From Arcicella aquatica (lineage in GTDB: Bacteria; Bacteroidota; Bacteroidia; Cytophagales; Spirosomataceae): DNA of 64,000 nucleotides. Position 1 is the stretch's first letter, and every line of letters begins with the position of its first letter. Below are positions 8,196-16,166 of the stretch, piece by piece. The notes beneath the pieces are model-generated. The model saw only the letters and a program-made list of their open reading frames with translations. It made no database searches and was not told where the DNA came from. Position numbers and translations under genes: made by a program. The stretch is taken from NCBI RefSeq assembly GCF_034928825.1, contig NZ_JAYFUL010000029.1, positions 1 to 64,000 on the forward strand, read 5' to 3'.

Positions 8196-9554
8196 TTATT
8201 TACCAATACAAAACTTAGAAAATATATTCGCCAACAAGTCATCCGTAGTGATTTGACCTGTTATTTCGCCTAGGTGGTGTAGGGCAAAGCGGATGTCTTG
8301 GGCTAGGAAATCGCCTGTGATGCTTTGGTCTAGGCCTTGCAACACGTTTTCTAATGCTCCGTTGGTTTGTAATAAATGTTGATAGTGGCGTAGGTTGGTC
8401 ACTACGGTATCTCCCGATTTTATTTCTCTGGTTTTTACTTTTCTGACCAGTGTATCTTTCAAAGTGTCTATGTTTTTATTCTCAGACGCTGAAATCCAAA
8501 GAATGTCTGGATAGGTGGTATCAAAAGCTGATTTTTTATCAGGCGATAATTTATCTACTTTATTGCCTACTAATAGATAAGGGGCGTTGAATTCCGAAAT
8601 CTGCTGGGCAATTTCTGAAAGCTGAATTTCTGAAGCATCGAATAAATAGACAATCAAACTGGCTTTATCCATTTGTTGTAAGGTACGCTCTACTCCTATA
8701 GCCTCGATGGTATCAGTAGTTTTGCGTAAACCTGCGGTATCTATCAATCGGAATCGGATGCCTTCTATAAAAAGCTCGTCTTCAATCACATCACGGGTAG
8801 TTCCTGCAATGTCTGATACGATTGCTTTTTCTTCGTTCAATAGACGATTCAACAAGGTCGATTTTCCTGCATTTGGTTTTCCTGCAATAACCGTCGGTAC
8901 GCCATTTTTGATGACATTCCCCATCTCGAAACTATCAATCAGTGGAATCAGTACTTTCTGAATCTTAAAGATTAATTGACGCAAATCGTCACGGTCGGCA
9001 AATTCTACGTCTTCTTCACCAAAGTCTAACTCTAGTTCTATCAAAGACGCAAAATGAATCAGGGCTTCTCTGAGTTGTGCGATTTGTTTTGAAAATCCTC
9101 CTCTGATTTGATTGATGGCTGTCTGATGCGAGGCTTCTGAATCTGAGGCTATCAAATCGGCCACGGCTTCGGCTTGGGCAAGGTCTAATTGTCCGTTCAG
9201 GAATGCACGTTGTGTGTATTCACCTGGATTCGCCAGTCTAGCGCCTTCACGCAGTAATAGTTTAAGGATTTTCTGGATAATGAAGTCGGAACCATGACAA
9301 GAAATTTCGATGGTATCTTCACGGGTATAAGATGAGGGGGCTTTGAAAAGCGAGACCAATACTTCGTCAACAATGGTGTCGTTGTCTCTGATAGTACCGA
9401 AATGTATGGTATGCGAAAGCTGTTTGTCTAGGTTTTTACCTTTGAATATTTTATTGACAATCGGGAAGGTTTCTGGGCCAGAAACACGAATTACGCCAAT
9501 AGCTCCGATGCCTTGCGGAGTGGCTAAGGCACAAATTGTATCTTGATTAAACAT
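8196..9554 (-). CDS. mnmE: tRNA modification GTPase MnmE
   Basis: A 452-residue cytosolic GTPase which, with MnmG, makes the 5-carboxymethylaminomethyl or 5-taurinomethyl-type modification at the wobble uridine of several tRNAs. The N-terminal folate-binding domain (about 1-118) starts with DTICALATP and includes the PGEYTQRAFLNGQLDL signature. The GTPase domain is inserted in a helical domain: GKPNAGKST near 226, AGTTRD (G2) near 250, DTAGLR near 270 and NKVD near 331. The C-terminus is the invariant CIGK, whose Cys is required for activity. Length is normal. It is a single gene followed by the RAYT element, with an inverted-repeat element just upstream of its start. Confidence 0.98.
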   Translation of the reverse strand: MFNQDTICALATPQGIGAIGVIRVSGPETFPIVNKIFKGKNLDKQLSHTIHFGTIRDNDTIVDEVLVSLFKAPSSYTREDTIEISCHGSDFIIQKILKLLLREGARLANPGEYTQRAFLNGQLDLAQAEAVADLIASDSEASHQTAINQIRGGFSKQIAQLREALIHFASLIELELDFGEEDVEFADRDDLRQLIFKIQKVLIPLIDSFEMGNVIKNGVPTVIAGKPNAGKSTLLNRLLNEEKAIVSDIAGTTRDVIEDELFIEGIRFRLIDTAGLRKTTDTIEAIGVERTLQQMDKASLIVYLFDASEIQLSEIAQQISEFNAPYLLVGNKVDKLSPDKKSAFDTTYPDILWISASENKNIDTLKDTLVRKVKTREIKSGDTVVTNLRHYQHLLQTNGALENVLQGLDQSITGDFLAQDIRFALHHLGEITGQITTDDLLANIFSKFCIGK

Positions 9555-9555
9555 G

Positions 9556-9658
9556 AATTTGTAACACGATTTGATTTTGCGACGTCCCGCAATCGTGGAT
9601 TGAATGAGTTCGGTAACGATAGCGAGACGCCGCCTCGTACCAAATCGTGCTACAAATT
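9556..9658. repeat. 103-bp element with 18-bp terminal inverted repeats
   Basis: The ends AATTTGTAACACGATTTG and CAAATCGTGCTACAAATT are inverted copies with one mismatch. It fills the gap between mnmE and the SCP2 gene, ending in the SCP2 stop codon. No ORF fits inside; it looks like a small non-autonomous repeat and may terminate SCP2 transcription. Confidence 0.6.
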
Positions 9659-9942
9659 TAAAACAAATCCTTCAATTTCATGGCAATACCCATATCACCT
9701 GAGATTTTTAGTTTACCAAACATAAAGGCGGTCATCGGATTCAAATCGCCTGTCATTAAGCCTTGTAAGTCTTTTAGGCTTACGCCAATGGTGCAGTCTG
9801 CGGCTTCGTCGGCATTACTTACGCTTCCGTCTGCTCCAATAAAAATACTTCCTGCATCGGTTGCAAATTTAATAGATGAGCCTAGTCCTCCTTTGGCGGC
9901 TGCCAAATTGGTGATTTTTTGTGTTAGTTCTTCAAAAGTCAT
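9658..9942 (-). CDS. SCP2 sterol-binding domain protein
   Basis: A 94-residue single-domain protein of the SCP2 (sterol carrier protein 2) family, which binds hydrophobic ligands such as lipids in a cleft. The pattern MTFEELTQKI, IKFATDAGSIFIGADGSV, CTIGVSLKDLQGLMTGDLNP and AFMFGKLKISGDMGIAMKL is characteristic, with the last block forming the hydrophobic ligand tunnel. An upstream in-frame ATG would add 24 basic, poorly conserved residues; the ATG at 9942 matches the family's usual start. The physiological ligand in bacteria is unknown. The stop codon lies within the inverted repeat. Confidence 0.88.
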   Translation of the reverse strand: MTFEELTQKITNLAAAKGGLGSSIKFATDAGSIFIGADGSVSNADEAADCTIGVSLKDLQGLMTGDLNPMTAFMFGKLKISGDMGIAMKLKDLF

Positions 9943-10256
9943 GTTGCTGAGATTGATTATATTTTTAATATTGATTAAGACTTTTCTATTCTTAAAAGCC
10001 TTACTTTTCTTCACTAAGCGTATCTGTTAAAAATAAGATTTCTGTTCTTAGCGTCCTTACTTTTCTTGTCTTGATACAAGAAAAGTAACAAAAGAAAATC
10101 AAGAATTTATAAACTCGCTATCGCTCAAACAGTATAAATTCATTAAATGCTGACGCAAATGCAAAAAGAGAACATTGTAAAAAAGCTAATAGCTCAAAGC
10201 TGATGACTCATAGCTGATGACTGATAGCTCAAAGCTCACTGCTCATAGCTATCTAT
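9943..10256. other. Repeat-rich intergenic region
   Basis: 314 bases without a gene. The hairpin repeat at 10057-10088 is followed by CAAAAGAAAATCAAG, a sequence also found inverted near 62880-62950. From about 10185 to 10256 there is a run of words such as AGCTCAAAGCT, GATGACTCATAGCTGATGA and CTCATAGCT, typical of the degenerate word repeats seen after other genes in this window. Confidence 0.5.
10057..10105. repeat. Dispersed hairpin repeat, copy A
   Basis: Stem TTACTTTTCTTG / CAAGAAAAGTAA around an 8-base loop, followed by CAAAAGAAAATCAAGAATT. The same parts occur in reverse order and orientation at 62884-62950, so this is one dispersed family. Confidence 0.6.
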
Positions 10257-11117
10257 CTACGAAATCGTTTCTTTGAATACTCTTAATGTTGCGTCCCACG
10301 CTTTTTTGGCTACTTCTGCGTTATAGCGAGTGGGTGCGGTGTCGTTATTGAATGCGTGTTGTGCGCCTTCGTAAACGTATAATTCGTATTTCGTTCCTGC
10401 TGCCTTTAGGGCTGTTTCATAGGCTGGAATGCCTGCGTTGATACGCTCGTCTAGTCCGCCGTAATGTAATAACAATTTGGCTTTTATTTTTGGTACATCA
10501 GCCGCTTCTGGTTGGCGACCATAATAGGCTACTGCTGAATTAAGCGTTGGTGAATTAACCGCTAATTGATTAGCCAAGCCTCCGCCCCAACAAAAACCTA
10601 CACAACTGGTTTTGCCATTGCTTTTTGGTAAAGCCTTTAGGTAATCAAAGCCTTTTAAAAAGTTATTGGTATTTTTAGCAGCATCTAATTTACTGAATAA
10701 ATTACGTGCTTCATCTTCGTTTTCGGGTGTTCCTCCTAAAGGCGAAAGGGCATCTACTGCCAAAGCGTAATAGCCTGCTTTTGCTACCCTGCGTGCCACG
10801 TCTTTGGTATGAGGATTGAGTCCGCGATTTTCGTGAATGACAATCACAGAACCAATTTTCCCTTTTATTTTTTTGGGTTGTGCTAAATACGCTTTCATCG
10901 TACAGCCATCACCTTCGTAAGTAATATCTGATGTTTCGATATCGTCGTCGTTTTCAGGGATAGTAGCTGCGTGAGCATAATTTACTTCTAGTAGCGGTAA
11001 TACCGACAAAGCGGCTACCGTACTCCCTGTTAACTTAACAAGGCGTTTAAGGAAATCCTCACGCGTCAAAGGTTTGTGCGTGTACTCGTCAAAAAGGTTA
11101 ATAATTTCTTGGTTCAT
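10257..11117 (-). CDS. Dienelactone hydrolase family protein, exported
   Basis: A 286-residue alpha/beta hydrolase. Residues 1-50 carry an N-terminal helix and a hydrophobic stretch ending in AHA, consistent with export (the segment resembles the anchor of other Bacteroidetes carboxymethylenebutenolidases). Nucleophile Cys is in GFCWGGG near 173, the oxyanion part is VIHENRGL near 95, and the His is in EGAQHAFNN near 255; a catalytic Asp is likely in HYGGLDERI. The Cys nucleophile is the mark of dienelactone hydrolase, which opens dienelactone in aromatic degradation, but no such pathway is nearby. The true substrate is unclear. Confidence 0.88.
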   Translation of the reverse strand: MNQEIINLFDEYTHKPLTREDFLKRLVKLTGSTVAALSVLPLLEVNYAHAATIPENDDDIETSDITYEGDGCTMKAYLAQPKKIKGKIGSVIVIHENRGLNPHTKDVARRVAKAGYYALAVDALSPLGGTPENEDEARNLFSKLDAAKNTNNFLKGFDYLKALPKSNGKTSCVGFCWGGGLANQLAVNSPTLNSAVAYYGRQPEAADVPKIKAKLLLHYGGLDERINAGIPAYETALKAAGTKYELYVYEGAQHAFNNDTAPTRYNAEVAKKAWDATLRVFKETIS

Positions 11118-11451
11118 AGTTATTGTTGTTGTTTAGTTGTGAGCTATGAGCTATGAGCGTTTTTTCTATCTATTAAATCCTACCTTATCACTCAAAAGTT
11201 TATAAATACCTGATATTCAATCCTTATCACTAGCGGGTGACTTAAGTCACCCGCTAGTGATAAGGATTGAAAGCTTGATTTGAAGGGTTATTCTACACCA
11301 TTTAAATCAATAATTACATATTTATGCTAACTTTTAAGACTCTTAAAAAATGCGGCTAATCAATAGCCTTTAAATCTAATGCTCATGACATTAATCGAAA
11401 ACCAAAGTCTAAAGCTCATTACTCATTGCTTATAGCTCAAAACTAATACAA
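11118..11451. other. Intergenic region with a long perfect palindrome
   Basis: 334 bases between two leftward genes. It holds the word repeat GAGCTATGAGCTATGAGCG near 11141, a 56-base perfect palindrome at 11216-11271 and another degenerate run of CTCATTACTCATTGCTTATAG words near 11410. No ORF. Confidence 0.55.
11216..11271. repeat. 56-bp perfect palindrome
   Basis: The 28-base arms pair with no loop and no mismatch. The centre is GGGTGACTTAAGTCACCC. A second perfect palindrome with the same GACTTAAGTC core lies at 33968-34025, with different outer arms. It may serve as a terminator or be a REP-like mobile palindrome. Confidence 0.9.
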
Positions 11452-12378
11452 TTACTTTAAAAATTCTATGTTTCTTTTTAGTCCTGCATACTTTGTTCTT
11501 TTCAAAGGTGACTTTTTAAAGATGGTTTGAAATACCTCTTCGGTGATTTCCTCCCAATCGCTTTTCGTAAAATTAGCTAAGTCGGGATGAAGATTAAATT
11601 GGGGTTCTTGATGTGGTTTTGAAAAACGATTCCACGGACAAACATCCTGACAAATATCACAACCAAAAAACCAGTTTTCAAATTTATGCTGTGCCTCTAT
11701 GGGTATTGCCTCTTTTAGCTCAATGGTATAATAACTGATACATTTCGAGCCGTTTACTACATAAGGTTCGACGATGGCATCCGTCGGACAAGCATCTATA
11801 CAACGTGTACACGTACCACAGTAGTCTTTTACGGGGCCATCAGGCTCTAACGGTAAATCCAAAATCAGCTCTGCGATAAAGAAGAAACTGCCTTGGTTTT
11901 TATTGATAATATTACTGTTTTTACCAATCCAACCTATACCCCCTTTTTTTGCCCAAGCTTTATCCATGACAGGGGCAGAATCTACAAAAGCTCTCCCTCC
12001 TACTTCCCCAATTTCTTCTTGAATATAGGCTAAAAAAGTTTGTAGTTTCTCTTTTACCACAAAATGATAGTCTTTGCCATAAGCATATTTAGATAGTTTT
12101 AAATCATTTATACCTTCGGGCAGTCTTTCGGCAGGATAATAATTAAAGAGTAAGGAAACCACCGACTTGGCATCATCTACCAATAGTCGTGGGTCTAGCC
12201 TTTTGTCAAAGTGGTTTTCCATGTACTGCATCTTGCCATGCTGATTGGCTTTTAACCAATTCTCTAGTCTAGGAGCTTCCTCCTCCAAAAACCCTGCTGC
12301 TGAAATACCACAAAAGTCAAAGCCCAATTCTTTGGCTTTTTGTTTTATTAAAAACGAATATTGGGCTTTGTTAATCAT
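11452..12378 (-). CDS. queG: Epoxyqueuosine reductase QueG
   Basis: A 308-residue cytosolic iron-sulfur and cobalamin enzyme that reduces epoxyqueuosine to queuosine in tRNA anticodons. It has the family N-terminus (AKELGFDFCGIS), the YAYGKDYH and AWAKKGGIGWIGKN blocks of the active site and cobalamin pocket, then two [4Fe-4S] clusters: CGTCTRCIDACP near 186 and CDICQDVCPW near 240. The protein ends soon after the FAM block LKRTKYAGLKRNIEFLK, lacking the C-terminal HEAT-like extension of longer forms, which is normal for Bacteroidetes. No queuosine gene is adjacent. Assignment is firm. Confidence 0.95.
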   Translation of the reverse strand: MINKAQYSFLIKQKAKELGFDFCGISAAGFLEEEAPRLENWLKANQHGKMQYMENHFDKRLDPRLLVDDAKSVVSLLFNYYPAERLPEGINDLKLSKYAYGKDYHFVVKEKLQTFLAYIQEEIGEVGGRAFVDSAPVMDKAWAKKGGIGWIGKNSNIINKNQGSFFFIAELILDLPLEPDGPVKDYCGTCTRCIDACPTDAIVEPYVVNGSKCISYYTIELKEAIPIEAQHKFENWFFGCDICQDVCPWNRFSKPHQEPQFNLHPDLANFTKSDWEEITEEVFQTIFKKSPLKRTKYAGLKRNIEFLK

Positions 12379-12491
12379 TTATTATGTAAGCAATATAATA
12401 CAAGCAATGTTTTTATTTATCTTAAATACCTGATAATTAATAACTTGAGATACTAATCTAATCACCAATCACTATTTACGAATTACTTAAG

Positions 12492-13367
12492 TTAAGCAAT
12501 TTTTACAGAAGTCATCGTTAAAGAACCACCCACAGGCACATCATTAAAGAAACTTACTTCCTCGTTCTTTTCTTGCATTCCTAAAATATACAATAATGGA
12601 TAGTAATGGTCTGGCGTTGGTATGGCCAATTTAGCAGCCTCGCCCATACTTTCATAATTTATTAAAGGTTTATGATTGTTCTCAGCAATATTCTTTTTGA
12701 ATTTCTCATTCATTTCTATCGTCCAATCATAGCCATAAGCCCCGTCTATTCTCCGAAAATCTACCATGCGTAAATTATGTACCATGTTGCCACTACCTAT
12801 AATCAATACGCCTTTACGACGCAAAACTGCCAATTCCTGTGCCAATTCATAATGATATTGCGGCGACTGGTGATAATCAATACTTAATTGTAATACTGGA
12901 ATGTTGGCTTTTGGATAAATATGGCGAATGATAGTCCAAGTACCATGATCCAAACCCCATTCGTGGTCTAAATGCACCTCCGTTTTAGTAATCAATTTTT
13001 TAGTTTCTTCTGCTACTGCCAAACTACCTTTGGCTGGATATTGCACATCAAACAGTGCTTGCGGGAATCCGCCAAAATCATGAATGGTTCTGGGCTTTTC
13101 CATTGCTGTTACAAAAGTACCTCTTGTAAGCCAATGTGCCGAAATAACAATTATGGCGGTAGGCTCTGGAAAATCATTGGCCAAAGTTGCCCATTGTTGA
13201 CTAAATTGATTATTTTCGATGCCATTCATGGGTGAGCCATGACCAATAAAAAATAATGGCGTTTTTTGTGCTTGTTTGGATAGCTGATCTGAAAATGCTT
13301 TTAATGTTCCTAATGCTGACATCGCTAATACCCCAGTAGAGGCTTTTATAAATTCTTTTCGTTTCAT
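12492..13367 (-). CDS. Extradiol ring-cleavage dioxygenase, LigB / 4,5-DOPA dioxygenase family
   Basis: A 291-residue protein with an N-terminal MKRKEFIKASTGVLAMSA sequence like those of twin-arginine or Sec exported enzymes. The catalytic part begins FFIGHGSPMNGIE and continues with VISAHWLTRGTFVT, GLDHGTWTIIRHIYP and VLIIGSGNMVHNLR, matching the YgiD-type class III extradiol dioxygenases. His residues in HGSP, AHW and DHGTW are the metal ligands expected. YgiD-like enzymes cleave L-DOPA; the exported form here may have another catechol as substrate. It stands alone between QueG and the divergent ATP-grasp gene. Confidence 0.88.
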   Translation of the reverse strand: MKRKEFIKASTGVLAMSALGTLKAFSDQLSKQAQKTPLFFIGHGSPMNGIENNQFSQQWATLANDFPEPTAIIVISAHWLTRGTFVTAMEKPRTIHDFGGFPQALFDVQYPAKGSLAVAEETKKLITKTEVHLDHEWGLDHGTWTIIRHIYPKANIPVLQLSIDYHQSPQYHYELAQELAVLRRKGVLIIGSGNMVHNLRMVDFRRIDGAYGYDWTIEMNEKFKKNIAENNHKPLINYESMGEAAKLAIPTPDHYYPLLYILGMQEKNEEVSFFNDVPVGGSLTMTSVKIA

Positions 13368-13578
13368 TGCTCTAAAATACTATATTTATGCAACGGATAG
13401 CTTGATTAGTAAGTTCAAAGAGTAACTTAGCAGGAAAATTGATAAGTAATTTTACTCATTTTTTAACATATTTTGTGATATTTATCATTTTCAGAATTTT
13501 CTTTGGGAAAACAATTTTGACACGCAGTATTATTTTTTTAAATTAGGGTAATAACAACTAATAAATTATCAAAAGCCT

Positions 13579-15009
13579 ATGAATTTTAGTTTTGACAACT
13601 ACCAAACCGAAGGCTTCTTCGATGAAATGTTTGATGCACAAGGTAATGTGCGTATGGGGTACGAAGCATTCAAGGAACGGGTAGAACAGTTAAAGATTGA
13701 GGAGTTTATTCGTCGCCACCAAGCAGCAGAACGCTCTTTAATGGCAATGGGTATTACTTTCAATGTTTATTCGGAAAATGAAGGAACAGAACGCATCATG
13801 CCTGTTGATATTATCCCCCGAGTAATAGAAGCGGATGACTGGAAAAAAACCGAGAAAGGTTTGATACAACGCATTACGGCATTGAATATGTTTTTGGATG
13901 ATATTTATCATGACCAAAAAATATTGAAAGACGGCATCGTTCCCCGTGAATTGATTGAAACTTCAAAAGACTTTTTACGCCCTTGCGTTGGTATTCGTCC
14001 ACCAAAAGGCATTTATATCCACATTACGGGAACAGATTTGATTCGTGGCGACGATGGTAAGTTTATGGTATTGGAAGACAACCTCCGCTGTCCGTCGGGT
14101 GTTTCTTATATGCTCGAAAATAGAGAACTGCTAAAACGTACCTTCCCTGAAGTATTGGGCAAAACCAGAGTACAGTCAATCTCAGACTATCCAAACAAAT
14201 TGTTGCAGATGTTACAACACATCAGCGACAGACCAAACCCTACGGTTTGTGTACTGACTCCGGGTATTTATAATTCAGCTTATTTTGAGCACTCTTATTT
14301 GGCTCAACAAATGGGTGTTGAATTGGTAGATTCACGCGATTTAGTAGTGCATGATGGTTATGTGAAAATGCGTACTACTAAGGGATTCCAAATTGTCGAT
14401 GTTATTTATCGCAGAATTGACGATACTTTCTTAGACCCTAAGGCGTTTAATCCAGATTCTTTAATTGGTATTCCGGGTATTTTTGATGTGTATAAAAAAG
14501 GTAGAATTGCCTTAGCGAATGCCCCAGGAACAGGCGTGGCAGATGACAAAGTAATTTATGCATATGTACCAAGAATCATCAAATATTATTTAGGCGAAGA
14601 CCCAATCATCCCGAATGTGGAAACCTTTATTTGTGGTGAAGAAGATGATTGTAAATATGTATTAGAAAATATTGAGAAACTGGTAGTAAAAGAAGCTAAC
14701 GAAGCAGGTGGATACGGTATGTTAATCGGCCCTAAATCTACGAAAGCAGAACAAGAAATCTTTAAAGCACGTATCAAAGCAAATCCTAGAAATTATATTG
14801 CTCAACCTACGATTTCACTGTCAAGAGTACCTTGTTTGATTGATGATCATTCAGAAGGCAGACACGTTGACTTACGTCCATACATTCTTTATGGAGACGG
14901 CGTAAAAGTGATTCCGGGTGGATTGACTCGTGTAGCTTTACGCAAAGGTTCATTGGTAGTTAATTCATCGCAAGGTGGGGGGTCTAAGGATACTTGGGTA
15001 TTGTATTGA
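13579..15009 (+). CDS. Circularly permuted type 2 ATP-grasp protein
   Basis: A 476-residue cytosolic protein of the CP_ATPgrasp family (formerly DUF404/DUF407). It shows the conserved GYEAFKERVEQLKI start, FLDDIYHDQKILKDGIVP, GIRPPKGIYIHITGTDLIR, EDNLRCPSGVSYMLENR, the ESGGYGML-like EANEAGGYGMLIGP and the RHVDLRPYILYG and GGLTRVAL ends. These proteins are thought to form a peptide-like bond in an unknown small molecule. In most genomes an alpha-E (DUF403) gene and a transglutaminase follow it; here neither is present, and a hairpin terminator ends transcription at once. A TTTG at 13516-13519 could be part of the promoter, but the -7 box is weak. Confidence 0.93.
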   Translation: MNFSFDNYQTEGFFDEMFDAQGNVRMGYEAFKERVEQLKIEEFIRRHQAAERSLMAMGITFNVYSENEGTERIMPVDIIPRVIEADDWKKTEKGLIQRITALNMFLDDIYHDQKILKDGIVPRELIETSKDFLRPCVGIRPPKGIYIHITGTDLIRGDDGKFMVLEDNLRCPSGVSYMLENRELLKRTFPEVLGKTRVQSISDYPNKLLQMLQHISDRPNPTVCVLTPGIYNSAYFEHSYLAQQMGVELVDSRDLVVHDGYVKMRTTKGFQIVDVIYRRIDDTFLDPKAFNPDSLIGIPGIFDVYKKGRIALANAPGTGVADDKVIYAYVPRIIKYYLGEDPIIPNVETFICGEEDDCKYVLENIEKLVVKEANEAGGYGMLIGPKSTKAEQEIFKARIKANPRNYIAQPTISLSRVPCLIDDHSEGRHVDLRPYILYGDGVKVIPGGLTRVALRKGSLVVNSSQGGGSKDTWVLY

Positions 15010-15026
15010 TGGGTTGATTTTTAACT

Positions 15027-15070
15027 TTAAAGGTTGGCAAATTTATGGATTTGCCAACCTTTAATTTTTA
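15027..15070. terminator. Bidirectional intrinsic terminator
   Basis: Perfect 16-base stem TTAAAGGTTGGCAAAT / ATTTGCCAACCTTTAA with a 6-base loop and T-rich flank. It separates the rightward ATP-grasp gene from the leftward restriction enzyme gene and can serve both. Confidence 0.9.
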
Positions 15071-15090
15071 TGAAGCATTATCTTGATGTT

Positions 15091-16164
15091 TTACTTAAAT
15101 CGTATTTGTAAATTTAATTTAAAAAACCATTCTCCATTTTCCTCATATATTTCTCCAAAGTCATGCCTAGAACTACTAGCAGTATCAAGTTTTGTGTTAG
15201 CAAACAAATAGTCTTCAAACTTATTTCTGTTGTATATATGATAGCATAAAACATCTCCGTCAGTCTTAACAACGAGATAGCCTCCCGTCGCATCATATTG
15301 CCCAGACCATACTTTTGAAGGCATCATCCCCAAAGCGATATCCACAAGAAACCTTTTTATTTTATATTCATAAAATAAATGTTTATTGGTCACATCAAAT
15401 CCTAAAGGGTTCATTTCTTCCGTGATTTTTGTTAAATCCTTTATTGTTGAATAATTGGAGGTATAGAATTGGAATAGTACAGTGGATAAAATTTTCGGTA
15501 ACAAACTATCAATAAGAATTAGGTTATTACTAAAAATAGGCTTTTGTAATTTTATAAATTCAAGATACCCACCTTTAGAATAAATAGCTGTTATTCTATC
15601 TTTAATTTTACTTTTTGATGATATGCTATTAACTTCTTCTATGTCTGACTCATTTAGCAAAGTACCCACAATTTTAAAAATAAAATTAGTCGTTTCTCCT
15701 GCGTTCAAAAGTGTGGCAGGATTTCCAAGCTTTGACTTTATGCTAAACCCTAATGATGGTTGAAGCCCAGTTATCTGATCATGAACCATAATAGTAATAT
15801 CTGTTTTTGCAGAAGAACTAGCCTTTAAAGAGAAACAGTTTATACTTTCCATGAACTCTTCAATCTCAGGAATTGAGAAACTTCCTTCATTATTTTTTAT
15901 TTGTTCAAGAAGGTATTTTGCATTTTCTTTAAATTCAGAGACTGGTACACGAAAAACTTCTTCATTGCCAGATATAATGATTATATTATCCTCAATAGCA
16001 TACTCAAAATTACCATTGGCTTCTGTTCGAAGAATTTTAATAATAGGATATATAAAGTTCCTAATCTTATTTATTTCACTATCCCCAGCACAAAGCTCTC
16101 CATCACCTAATAGTTTGAACAAAGCGTATATCTCACTCCACTCTCCTTTATTTCCCCTAATCAT
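15091..16164 (-). CDS. HpaII-family type II restriction endonuclease
   Basis: A 357-residue cytosolic nuclease, nearly the length of R.HpaII. The N-terminus GNKGEWSEIYALFKLLGDGE, then SSSAKTDITIMV and GFSIKSKLGNPATLLNAGETT, fits the RE_HpaII family; the Asp in KTDI and the SIKSKLG lysine are likely parts of the metal-binding PD-(D/E)XK-type site. HpaII enzymes cut CCGG. The gene starts 2 bases after the stop of the methyltransferase, so the two are translated from one transcript with the methylase first, the safe order for a self-protecting system. Target specificity is inferred from family. Confidence 0.88.
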   Translation of the reverse strand: MIRGNKGEWSEIYALFKLLGDGELCAGDSEINKIRNFIYPIIKILRTEANGNFEYAIEDNIIIISGNEEVFRVPVSEFKENAKYLLEQIKNNEGSFSIPEIEEFMESINCFSLKASSSAKTDITIMVHDQITGLQPSLGFSIKSKLGNPATLLNAGETTNFIFKIVGTLLNESDIEEVNSISSKSKIKDRITAIYSKGGYLEFIKLQKPIFSNNLILIDSLLPKILSTVLFQFYTSNYSTIKDLTKITEEMNPLGFDVTNKHLFYEYKIKRFLVDIALGMMPSKVWSGQYDATGGYLVVKTDGDVLCYHIYNRNKFEDYLFANTKLDTASSSRHDFGEIYEENGEWFFKLNLQIRFK

Positions 16165-16166
16165 TT

